The notes under the pieces are model-generated. The model was not told the DNA's origin. It did no database searches and saw only the letters and a program-made list of their open reading frames with translations. From Sipunculus nudus (lineage: Eukaryota > Annelida > Sipuncula > Golfingiida > Sipunculidae), in the NCBI GenBank assembly GCA_026874595.1, contig CM049312.1:50595429-50659428 (forward strand): DNA of 64,000 nucleotides, read 5' to 3'. A program made the position numbers and the translations under genes. Shown piece by piece: positions 43,795 through 53,999 of this stretch (its first letter is position 1; every line of letters starts with the position of its first letter).

Positions 43795-44150
43795 CTGAAA
43801 AACAACAAACGGGTCCTCAGCTACCATTGGTAACTGATATCACACATGCGATATCCTGATCGTCTGAGAAACAACACACGGGTTCTCAGCTACCACTGGT
43901 AAATGATGTCAAACGTTCGATATCCTGGTGTTCTGAAAAAAAAAACATACGGGTCCTAATGTTACAACTGGTAACTGATGTCACACATGCGATATCCTGA
44001 TGGTTATAAAAAAACGGGTCCCCATGTTACCACTGGTAACTTACGTCAAACATTCGATATCCTGATCGTCTGGGAAAAAACAAACGGATCCTAAGGTTAC
44101 CACTGGTATCTGATGTCACACTTGCAATATCCAGATGGTCTGAAAAACAA
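43755..44150 (-). repeat. Minisatellite carrying the exon b splice acceptor
   Basis: About six diverged units of about 65-72 bases, each containing GGTAACTGATGTCACACATG, CGATATCCTGAT and GTCTGAAAAACAAC. On the minus strand every unit is a copy of the intron end, the CAG acceptor and the first part of exon b (CAGACCATCAGGATATCGCA). The first unit is the true exon border. Several units retain a usable-looking pyrimidine tract and CAG. Confidence 0.85.
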
Positions 44151-46608
44151 CATGAAATTTCAGGGCATTTCTTGAATGGGCCAAGGAAGAATCGATTAGA
44201 TTTTGGTGAGGATCCGCCTCATGATCCGGGACCTAGAAGCACTTCCAGAAAAATTCACTAATGAACAATCACTAATGCATGAATCAACATGGGCCGAAAA
44301 GGTTAAAGGAAACACAGGTTGGGCGGGGGACTGCACGATTGAAACTGGGAGTATGAGTCGAATAAGAGGATACAAATACGTTCTGTGGAGCATCCCACAT
44401 TAAGGATCGCCCACATCGCAGAGGCCTGCATTCCCGAGAATGCATCTTTCTGGATTTTTTTTGGGGTATAATTTTCTTGATTGTGATCAACCAAATTCAA
44501 TGTTCGGTAAAGACTCCTTGGGCTGTAACATATATCATTTTATCAATTTTTTTCCATTAATTACTGATTAAGTTTAAGTTTTTAGTTTTTTTCAATTCCC
44601 CAGCAATTAAATTATCAAGTTTTCCACAGTTTATTAATTTCTAATTTATAAGTTACGGATATTAATAAAAAGATGTGTTATTTGCTTCGTTTAGACAACA
44701 TTCAAATCTTCGCACCGTACCGTTCGGAGAAAACCGTTCTCAGAAATTGCATTAACAATTTTGAAGTTTCGTTACAATGGGACAATATTGAGTAAAATTT
44801 AATTCGTAAAAAACGCTCTGATACCTCGATAATCAATTTATACATTGCCTTGAAACTTGCTATGTATGTCTTCATGTACAGCTGTGCCATCAATATGATA
44901 AATGGCACGACATTTTTATCGGTTTTAGTTCAATTTGTAAACTGTTGCTATGTTGCAGCGTCTGTAGTCAACCGTCCAGACGTACCAAATATTTCAACAG
45001 CCGCTGTCCACTGCGAACGTACCAGTTTCGCAAGTTATAAACGTAGATATGCATTTCCACGATTGACATTAACCTAGTATGAATGATTGAATATTTAGAC
45101 TTTTCCTCAGGTTGAAGAAGTAAAAATTTTAAAGCTGTCCACACGGTTACTATTCCTCCAAGTTTGACTTTATCATGCAAAGACATTTGAAAGATTAGTA
45201 CAGGACCATAAAGCCTCATATAGTTTTGTGAAAGGTGATTTTTATGTGAGAAATGATGATAATCACTTTATATTGCATATTTTTACCATTTTCTCATCAT
45301 GGGATGAGGACACCCATACTCTCCCTCATGTATCTGTAATTCACCTAAAATTGTTCTAGAACTTATCCTTAATTGAAACAAAAATAAAAATTTTATATCT
45401 TTTAGGCTGAATTTCTTACGTAATAATAATATGTAGTTCAAACAAATATTACATTAGTAATTTAGTTTGTTGGTTGTTCACGAGATATTTGGCAAAGTTG
45501 GTACGTTCGGACGGTTGACAGCCGATGTTAAGATATTTGGTAACTCGGTGACGGTGATATCGCATCAGTTGAACTGTTCACAGAGTGAACTTAAACCGAT
45601 TTAAATATCCCTACTATTCTCATGTTATTAGTAAAATCTGTTATCGAGATATTAGAGCATTTCTGTTAATTAAATTTTACTCAAAATGGTCCCATTGTAT
45701 CGAAACTTTTTAGTGCCTTTTTTTAGAAGGCTTGGCTCGATTTTGTTGAAAATGCTGATTTTTTTAATATATCAAGACTGGGTGCATTTTAAGTACAGAA
45801 TTAGATGGGCACATTTTAATTATATGAACCAAATACAAAATGTTTGTTGACCTTTTATGTCTCAACTTCAAACTGAGGAGAGTCTACAACGTACAGGGTC
45901 GACAAAATTATGTTTTGACCTGTAACCAGCAGATTAAAGGTCACCGTGATCTTAATTCGATCTCCAGGTAAATTTATGCAGACCTTTCTAAATGTTCATT
46001 TAATTAGACGTTTCTTGGTCAAACTTTTATGATTTGTTCCTTGTTCCCGGATGAAAGGATGGACCGTAGGAAAAGGGCGATCAGCGTCCTGGCAATTTTA
46101 TGTTGTATAAATTCTAATTATTTTAGAAAATAGAAAGATATTTTAATTTCATTATTTTTTAACTTTATTTATAATTAACTGTTATTTCAACAATTTGAAT
46201 ACGCACTGTCTACTGCCTATGCATATTTACATATATTTAAATTTGACTTGGATAGAATCCTCCCGAAATTCGGGAACCCTTTTAACTGTTATTTCAACAT
46301 TTTGAATACGCACTGTCTACTGCCTATGCATATGTACATATATTTAAATTTGATAGAATCCTCCCGAAATTCGGGAACCCTTTTAACTGTTATTTCAACA
46401 TTTTGAATACGCACTGTCTACTGCCTATGTATATGTACATATATTTAAATTTGATAGAATCCTCCCGAAATTCGGGAACCCTTTTACAATGACAATAACT
46501 GAGCGGACAATAATAAAAAGATATAACAATGTCACCCAAATACAAAATACAACAACACTTTACTAATAGAATATACGAATAATCTACGGTAATATGTTAA
46601 CCAGATAC
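44151..46608 (-). other. GAREM-like intron with inverted and tandem repeats
   Basis: 44570-44700 is the dispersed AT-rich repeat also seen at 24800. 44762-45060 and 45480-45712 are inverted arms sharing AGTTTCGxTACAATGGGAC, TGAGTAAAATTTAATT, GTCAACCGTCC and ACGTACCA blocks, which suggests a fold-back or MITE-like element of about 0.95 kb. 46175-46483 is a three-copy tandem repeat. No exon was found. Confidence 0.6.
46175..46483. repeat. Three-copy tandem repeat, 101-107 bp
   Basis: Units start at 46175, 46282 and 46383 (TTAACTGTTATTTCAAC) and end CCCGAAATTCGGGAACCC, in which CCCGAA/TTCGGG can pair. Copies 2 and 3 are nearly identical; copy 1 is slightly longer. Confidence 0.9.
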
Positions 46609-46803
46609 CTCCCCGACGCTGTAAATGTCCAGTTTCTGATTGCCATGGTAACCATCCACCACCATGACGATTAAGGGGAAGTGGTGTCTGTATGACGTCA
46701 GGAACTCTGGCAGCGTCATCATCTCGTCAGACCACCTGAGGTCATGGTACGGCTGTAAAGGTTGGCCACCGAGCGTGATGTTTTTGTTATCGATTTTCTG
46801 GCT
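46609..46803 (-). CDS. GAREM-like gene, CABIT exon a
   Basis: Acceptor CCATTTCAG at 46804, donor GTATCT at 46608. Exactly 65 codons in phase 0: SQKIDNKNITLGGQPLQPY, DLRWSDEMMTLPEFLTSYR, HHFPLIVMVVDGYHGNQKLD and IYSVGE. The LPEFLxxYxxxFPLIV signature (an entry helix then a beta strand) matches the start of CABIT in GAREM and Themis proteins. The true start codon is not in this exon, so at least one more exon lies upstream, not located. Product: adaptor expected to bind Grb2 and act in receptor tyrosine kinase to MAPK signalling. The gene name is not given because GAREM1, GAREM2 and invertebrate forms cannot be separated here. Confidence 0.8.
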
Positions 46804-48239
46804 CTGAAATGGATATTTATGAATGTACTCACAATTAACTGAACTATTATCACGTGAGTGACAAAATATAAATTTTCAAACAGTTTTGGACAGAATTTAA
46901 TTCTGTTTTCGTACTGATTTATTTAATAGTCTGTACAGCTGGTTGAGCTGATATTGTAATAAGCTGAGACAGCCTCATTCTGAGACTCAGAGTGAGGTAG
47001 CGTGTATTTAATAAGCTCTTGTGATAGAGCAGAACAGTATCCGTAACATTAACATTTAATTTTATTGGTGATTTAATTAGTTTTATTTTAAATTGTCGGC
47101 TATAAAGCTATATGGTTGACAAGTGACTTTGCATAACAAAGTGTAAAATCATTGTTTACACTATGATTGATAATTACATTAGTAGTGTGTCTGTAAGTAG
47201 TTCAGGGGAGAGTTTTCCAATGACCTTAGGAGCACACACGTAGCATACTTTGATTCATTTTGTTGTTTTTTGTTATAATTTGGCCAGTTGTACATACATA
47301 TGTGCTGATGATCGTATATTGTTCCGGAAAATACACGTAAATATATATTTGTGTAGGTTGATAATCAGATACATTAGAACCTCTCTTAGTGGGCATCTCC
47401 ATAAAGTGGGCAATTCTATAAAGTGGGCACCTTTTGGCAGTCCCATATTTTTCCGCTCTTTATTATGATTAGCTAATGCAGGCACCTCTATATTCTGTAA
47501 AGTGGCCACTTTTCCTCAGATAATGTGGGCACTTCATCGATTTTCCAAGTTGAAGTATCTTCAAGTATATTTCAACTGTTAATGGTAATGAGCAAACAGA
47601 TGAACAAAGGTCAAAGATGTAATAATTACTGTCTAATTGCACAATCATAATAACAGTCTTCTTCAGCGGAGGTTAGCATGGGTTATATGGGTTAAACTTC
47701 TTTAAAATGCCTGCACATGCTCCGGTCAAACCTCAGCCCAGACTGGCTGTTCTGGTGAGGGTTTACAGCCAGCTGTGAATGCACCACTCAGTAGCTAGTC
47801 ATATTGGACTGATAAGCATACTTTGACAGCTGACATCTGACAGCCTCTAGACTATTTGTGTCAGGGAAGCAAAGACACTGCTACTTTTAATATCATGAGT
47901 GGATGCCCTGCTCATTCACCCAGTTACTTAATTGGTACCCTGAGATGATGTAACAGGGTAAGGTCCTCCTGGCCCAGAGCAATGCTTACTAATTACCAGT
48001 TTCACCTAATGTTAAACACCATTCTGTGTCATATTCACTGTTACTCTCCACTTATAAGATGTCAACCAAAAACTGAAATTTAAGGTTTTGCATAGACCTT
48101 AAAGTGTACCTGTTCAAAGATGCTGAGAGTGGCTTGTCTTAGAGAAAGTTTGTAGAACAGTATGGTATATCTAAGATGCATTGGGTACATAATAGGATCA
48201 ATGCTTGTAGGTTAGGCAAGATGCTAGGTCAGTCCATGG
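46804..48239. other. Non-coding stretch (possible GAREM 5' region)
   Basis: No exon recognised. 47385-47530 contains AAGTGGGCA repeated several times. 47660-48239 may contain upstream parts of the LTR element, but no LTR or primer-binding site was identified. Confidence 0.45.
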
Positions 48240-48249
48240 GCTAGCCCTA

Positions 48250-49400
48250 GTGCTTGGGACCAAGCGTGACGGATCCACCAGATTTTGTTTGGATTATAGG
48301 AGTTTGAACGAGGTGAGCCGTAAAGACGCGTATCCGCTGCCTCGAGTGGATTAAACTATTGATACACTGTCTGGCGCACAGTGGTTCAGTACACTTGATC
48401 TTGCTAGTGGCTACTGGCAGGTCAGCGTATAGCAGAGAAGACCGGTCAAAGGCAGCATTCACGACCAGGAAGGGACTCTTCCCAAGACGAGTCATGTCGT
48501 ACGGGCTGAGCAATGCCCCGGCAACCTTTTCCAGGTTAATGGAACTATTACTACGAGGACTGCGGGAGATGTGTCTCGTATAACTTGACGACATAATTGT
48601 GTTTGGTGCAGACTTTGACCAGGCTCTGACTAACCTAAAGATGGTATTCAACCGACTGAGATCAGCAGGTTGAGGCTGAAACCCAAGAAATGTTTGATAT
48701 TTCAGCCGAGTGTAAAGTTCTTGGGACATGTTGTGTATGGTGAAGAAGTTAAAAGTGACCAAAACAAGATCCAGTGTCTGCAGAAATGAAGGCTCCAGAG
48801 TGTCTGAAGTGAGAAGCTTCCTTGGCTTTGCTTCATATTACAGGAGATTCATACCAGAGTACGCACACATCGCCACACCGCTAACTTTGTTGACCGAGAA
48901 AAACACCAAGTTTAAGTTGGAGGATGACTGCAAGGAAGCCTTTCAGCAGTTGAAACAGAAGCTGACTACGGCACCTGTGTTTGCATACCGTCGCCATGAA
49001 GGTCTACTGATCCTAGACACGGATGCCAATGGGGTCAACATTGGGAGCTGCCTCTCACAGATTCAAGATGGGCAAGTGCAAACACCTAAGCTCGGCCCAG
49101 AGGAAATATTGCACCAAAAAACAGGAGTTGCTGGCAGTCCTGACATTCGTCAAGCACTTTTGCATGTACTTGTTGGGACGACCATTTCTGATAGGGACCG
49201 ACCATGCCTCTCTACAATGGCTGCTAATCCTTAAGGAACCTGAAGGCATGATAGCCAATTGAATTTCCGTGCTGGATACGTATGACTTTTCCATACGGCA
49301 CCATCCTTGAGCCAAACCTTGAAATGCTAATGGACTCACTAGACAGTAGTTTACTCAATGCAAACGACATGATTGCCGTGCAGCCATCACCGAGTTAAAA
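48250..49400 (+). pseudogene. Gypsy RT and RNase H, disrupted
   Basis: Fragments in changing frames include FSTLDLASGYWQV (RT catalytic Asp), then PSVKFLGHVVYG, SEVRSFLGFASYYRRFIPEY and EAFQQLKQKLTTAPVFAY, which are standard for the RT connection region of Gypsy elements. RNase H follows with LDTDANGVNIG, KKQELLAVLTFVKHFCMYLL and GTDHASLQWLL. Stop codons and shifts separate the pieces; the RT YxDD region is damaged (around 48580-48600 the related strand reads LDDIIVFG after a shift). Confidence 0.85.
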
Positions 49401-49719
49401 AAAGGAAATGACAACAACAAAAGCAGACACTGAGCAGGCGGCTCAATGAAACTGGCTAGACATATGGGGTCTTGGCCTACTGTGCCAACTCCAATCTGAA
49501 GATCAAGGTATCGCTAAGATCAGGCGTTTGATAGTTTCTTGGCGGGATCGCCCAAAGTGCCACGAAATATCTCATGAAAGGCGGGATCTTAAGGCCTGGT
49601 AGAGCCAAATGGAATATCCTGATGATCCGTGATGGGGCTCTCTACCGTAAATTTGATCATGATGCCAAGTCAAATTCTATCTATCAGTTTATGGTTCGAC
49701 TGGAATCCGGAAATAGATA

Positions 49720-50340
49720 ATTTCACCAAGACGATCCAAAACATCAGACAGCTGTTCTACAGGCCTGGATTACGGCGTGATGTATAACGGTGGTGCAAAC
49801 TGTGCAGAGAATGTGGGACGCGGAAGCCAAGAATAAAGGGAATCAAGGCACCGCTCAAACAAAATTTTGCAGGCTTGCCCCTAGAAAGAATCGCTTTGGA
49901 TGTCATGGGACCCCTGTCGAAATTCCCATCTTGGAATCAGTACATTTTGGTGATAGGTGACTACTTCAATAAATGGACAGAGGCCTATGCCCTACCCGAT
50001 CACAGGGCGCAGACTGTCGCCCGGGTAGTCGTGGATGAGTGGACCTGTAGGCTAGGAGTGCCTCGGGTCATTAACACTGATCAGGGGAAAGACTTCGAGA
50101 GCAATCTCTTCATCCAGATGATCTTGTCCTTCTTGAACATCTAGAAGACAAAGACAAGCCTGACGGGATGATAGAGACATTCAACCGGACAGTGGCAAAG
50201 GTGAATGCAGCTTTCATGAGACAGAACAAGCGCGAATGCGACGAGTGTCTCCTATACATGACACACGCCTACTGGAGTACGATACAAGAGTGCACCGGTG
50301 TCATGTCCAACCTGATGATGTTTGTGAGAGAGATCATGGG
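49720..50340 (+). pseudogene. Gypsy integrase, disrupted
   Basis: Cys pair CKLCREC near 49800 is the end of the HHCC zinc region. The catalytic core begins near 49876: IALDVMGPLSKFPSWNQYIL (first Asp), then GVPRVINTDQGKDFESNLF (second Asp). A stop near 50142 is followed by MIETFNRTVAK, the region that normally carries the Glu. The 49400-49720 linker is degenerate. It ends at a TAATAG microsatellite. Confidence 0.85.
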
Positions 50341-50342
50341 AT

Positions 50343-50470
50343 GGGGTAATAGTAATATGTAATAGTAATAGTTATAAAAAAAATTAATAGTAATATTTAA
50401 TAGTAATACTTATAGAAAATTACAGGTTTTATAATAGTAATAGTAATAGTAATAGTAATAGTTATAGAAC
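50343..50470. repeat. (TAATAG)n-like microsatellite
   Basis: Irregular repeats of AATAGT directly after the LTR-element relic. Confidence 0.9.
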
Positions 50471-51174
50471 CCTAAGTAATAAAATAGTATCTCTTACTTT
50501 AAATATTACAACCCTTGACGAGAAAAGGCTAGGGAAGAAGCGTTTGTTTGATTATATTGAAACACAGGAAAAGGCTGTAGTTGCAGTGTGATTATTTCAT
50601 GCTAGTTGCTGTCATTATCATCAGGAAATCAGGCACTGGCTTGAGATGATAACCAATTAGATAAACCCTGAGGTTGTTTGTAGATTCATTAACTAGACTT
50701 GGTCAGTAAACATTGCAGTAGTTCTTGGTCAGTTTACACTTTATGTTGGGCAAAATATTATCAGCTCAGGCCAGGCAGTACCAGGCCAGATAATTAGTGG
50801 TGCCACAGACAATGAATGAGGTCCTGTTTGTACTAACCATGGGGTATTGCAGTCGAATGTAGGACGTTTCGACACGGACGGTCCGGATTTGGACTTTCGG
50901 ACAGGCTTTCAATTGTCAACCCCTTAAAAAAATATTATTTCTCATTCCCTGAAAATCACCATAAAAGGTTAATAAGTTCTGACATGGTGTTGTTATCAAT
51001 TTTATGGAAGGTTCTGTTCACATAAGCAGTATCCATTATCCACATCTTTAATTTATATGTTGGGGTGACCCCTTCTCCACTTCTGGCTGACACTACGAAG
51101 CAGTTCTGGGATGGTAATTCAATCCGAAGCTCTATCCTCACACAGATTATGTAATCTGGCTTGCAGTCCTTTTA

Positions 51175-51949
51175 AATTTTCTTAAACCTTTTCTTTAGAC
51201 GAACTCCACGTTCTGCTTGCTAGAAGAACACCTTCTACCCGAAGGCGTTTAATCAGTTTCCATATGCTTGGATTGTCTTGTAAAACTAGAATGTGGAACT
51301 TGTTATTCAAGTCTTCAGCAACATTTTTTGTTCTTGACCGATCACTTAGAGTAGTTTCATGCAGGTTTCATCTTCCTGGAGCAAAGACTGGTGGTATCCT
51401 TGTGATATCAACTTTAAGTGACCCACCCCTTGCTGGTCGCTGACGAAGCTGTCCAGTGACATATGTTTGATCAAAGTATTGTAAGAGTGGAACTGCTTGT
51501 TCTTGCACAGTTTCCTTGAGGTATGACATGCCATCTTGTACCTCCTCCAAAAGGCAGGAAGGCTATAGTGCATCTATCTGGCCGCAGAACAGTCTGAACT
51601 CATTGTTGGTCTCATAGAGGTAGGAGAGGCCCAATTTCTGGATATTCCGCCAGATTGACTGAGTTAGATGGTAGAAACAGAACTGAACTGTGACATGAGC
51701 ACCAAACACACAATGCAATGCCAGTTCAGCACCCCGCTTAAAGTCAACTATGACTACAGAAGGTTCACATGTGGCTTCATCAAGTACTTTGAACAATTCT
51801 TCATATGTGGTCACGGTTTTGTACTGAAGAAGAGCATAAGCCAGTGGCAGGAATACCTCATCCACTTGTCCATGAATTACATACAGCTGCCGAAACAGAA
51901 GTGGGGCAACACCAAATGTCCCGACCATGGACCATGTATCACACATTGA
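51175..51949 (-). pseudogene. MULE transposase, disrupted
   Basis: Main frame from about 51946: MVGTFGVAPLLFRQLYVIHG, LPLAYALLQYKTVTTYEELF, VVIVDFKRGAELALHCVFG, HVTVQFCFYHLTQSIWRNIQ. This is the MULE core with DGTF-like, catalytic Asp (VDFK) and C/FxH motifs. A shift near 51570 is followed by AVPLLQYFDQTYVTGQ and then DRSRTKNVAEDLNN and NPSIWKLIKRLRVEGVLLAS, the usual C-terminal helices. The first catalytic Asp position is Val-Gly-Thr-Phe here rather than Asp-Gly-Thr-Phe. Confidence 0.88.
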
Positions 51950-52269
51950 AAGTTTATTTAGTTCTTCCTCTGTGGTAAAACCATGACACGTTCATCTGCT
52001 CCTTGTCAATCGACATAGTGAAGAAAGTTGGTTTGGTTTTCACCTGTAGTCCTGCTCATTGGTTATACTCAGTTCCTGAAGGCGCCGGGGGTCACTTGGT
52101 CGATGCCATGCACGAGTCCGTCTCCGTCCTTGCTTGACTGATTCACCAAGAGGCATCCTGGCTTTAACTTAGTCTGATTGAGTTGAAGTGGTCATTTTGA
52201 ATATCTGGTTTGGCTTATCATTGGTAGCGCCTGCTTTAAGTTTCATGTTTTGTCGACATTTCTCTACAC

Positions 52270-52488
52270 TTACAGATATTTTATCTGACAGATGTGTATG
52301 AGGTCTGATGAGAAAAGGGTTCTTAAATTGTCTGTTTGTTTTAATAGAGCATTACAATTGTGTGGTTGTTCACGTTTGACACAACGCCAGGTCACTTCAT
52401 CTCTTGACTTTGTAGCAACTTTCATGGTGTACATGAATCCATCAAGACAGAGTTTGGTGCCACCTCGCTTTGTCTTGATTATCTCCAT
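52270..52488 (-). pseudogene. FLYWCH-type zinc finger of the MULE
   Basis: Reads KRGGTKLCLDGFMYTMKVAT, then TWRCVKREQPHNCNALLKQT and later LIHIC. The Y..W.C...C...H order is that of FLYWCH domains, which sit N-terminal to the transposase in one MULE group and bind the TIRs. The link to the transposase frame (51949-52270) is broken by stops. Confidence 0.75.
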
Positions 52489-52986
52489 GCTGAATCAGAT
52501 TTGACATTCTGACATCCAATCTCGTCTTATAAAGGTGAATAATTCTCACTTAGTTGCACTACTCAGTGACAAGGCCTGTGCACATGCAATGAGGGAACAG
52601 TGCTCCACTGATCTACTCAAAACGGTTGGTAAGTGAGCAGAAAGAAGCTAAATTAGGCAAATGAATATCATATCATTAAACATATGGGTACATTGACAGA
52701 CTAAAAATAATAACAACAAAAGATCATTTTCTGGTAATAATATTGATCTGTCCGAAACGTCCTCCCTTGCAAACATGCCTGTCCGAAACGTCCTAGTCCG
52801 GACCGTCCGTGTCCGAAACATCCGCCAACCATTGCAGTCTAAGTATAAATGGCTTGAACGACTGTGTTTGAAAATATGTTTATCATGTGTAATAAACACC
52901 TACTCAAGAAACATTAAAATAGACTTGTCCAACGAGATGTAATACATTTATGGTATACACATAATTCACGCGACATCTCCGTTTCG

Positions 52987-53997
52987 ATGAACGTGAATAG
53001 GTTGAAAGCTACAAGCAAGGACTATTGGCACATTGTTTTTCCTATAATTCAGAGATATACAGATTTAGATATATTTAACTTTGATTATGTTACGTTGAAC
53101 AGGAAGTTATCCTATTTAATGACACTAAATTGCATCAAACATTCCTTAAATATTTTTGTGTTTCACGATTATTCAAACCTTACACTAAAAACCTTAAAAT
53201 ATGAGCTTGATCGAAAGTGTCTTGAAAATATCTACTTCAGTTATGTGAGACCAGTCTTAGAATATGGTAATATAATATGGGATAATTGCTCTAACATGGA
53301 TTCAATAAAACTAGAATCTGTACAGTTTGAGGCAGCACATATTGTAAGTTGTGGTATTAAGACTTCATCACACAGTTCCCTTCTTACAGAGCTCGGATGG
53401 GAACTATTGTCCTCTCGTCGGAGGCGACATAAACTCGAAATGTTTTATAAAATCATTATAAGTGCTGCTCCGCAACACCTTGCATCCTTGCTCCCTGCTA
53501 CTGTTCAAGAAAGATCTGATAGGTATCCCTTATGTAAACGTTCAAATATTGATATTATATACTGTCGAACTGAGTCATATTTCCGCTCGTTCATCCTCCA
53601 CTGTGTCCGGCTCTGGGACGAGTTGAACGATGATATTAAGTTATCCTCAACTTTTATAGAATTTAGAAACAATTTGTGAAAAAATACTAAAACCAGCAAT
53701 CCTTTATTTTATCTCTGTGACAGGCATGTTAACGTATTGCATGCGAAACTACGTATGGGGTGTAGCAATCTTAGGTATGACCTGTTTAAAATGGGGTTAG
53801 CTGAAGATAATAAATGCGTATGTGGTGATAAATGTGAGAATACAAAGCATTTTTTTCTTGAATGTCCATTGTATATTCGACAGCGACAAAGTCTTTTTGA
53901 ATCCTTGAAGGGTATACCCTGTATCAGGAATATGTCAGTTTTGTATCCAATATCATATTGTGACAACAGAAATGTTTTCATCTTTGTACATTAATAT
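52987..53997 (+). pseudogene. 5'-truncated LINE, ORF2 C-terminal end
   Basis: One frame with a single in-frame TGA at 53677. Before it: LKYELDRKCLENIYFSYVRP, VLEYGNIIWDNC, ELGWELLSSRRRRHKLEMFY and FILHCVRLWDELND, the region after the RT palm in CR1/L2-like elements. After it: HAKLRMGCSNLRYDLF and a zinc knuckle CVCGDKCENTKHFFLECP. The RT active site is absent because of 5' truncation. It is not the same family as the LINE at 29448, whose C-terminal end is different. The 3' end fades by about 54130 without a clear tail. Confidence 0.85.
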
Positions 53998-53999
53998 AT

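Larger units (their letters stand above)
48240..50340 (+). mobile_element. Gypsy-type LTR retrotransposon relic
   Basis: In order: reverse transcriptase, RNase H, integrase, which is the Ty3/Gypsy order. Many stops and frameshifts show that it is long dead. No LTR, gag or protease is visible. It lies on the plus strand, upstream of and opposite to the GAREM-like gene. Confidence 0.85.
50855..52830 (-). mobile_element. Mutator-like (MULE) DNA transposon relic, FLYWCH type
   Basis: Flanked by an exact 9-bp duplication ATTGCAGTC (50846-50854 and 52831-52839). Terminal inverted repeats of about 50 bases share GACACGGACGGTCCGGA and the GGAC.TTTCGGAC block. On the minus strand it encodes a FLYWCH zinc finger and a MULE transposase. 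The 9-bp duplication and transposase type agree, so the assignment is firm. At 1.98 kb it is shorter than an intact element and the coding part is broken. Confidence 0.92.

Noticed and set aside
47385-47530. Repeated AAGTGGGCA as an operator-like array
   Set aside because: Only a few irregular copies in AT-rich DNA; no spacing pattern and no gene next to it.
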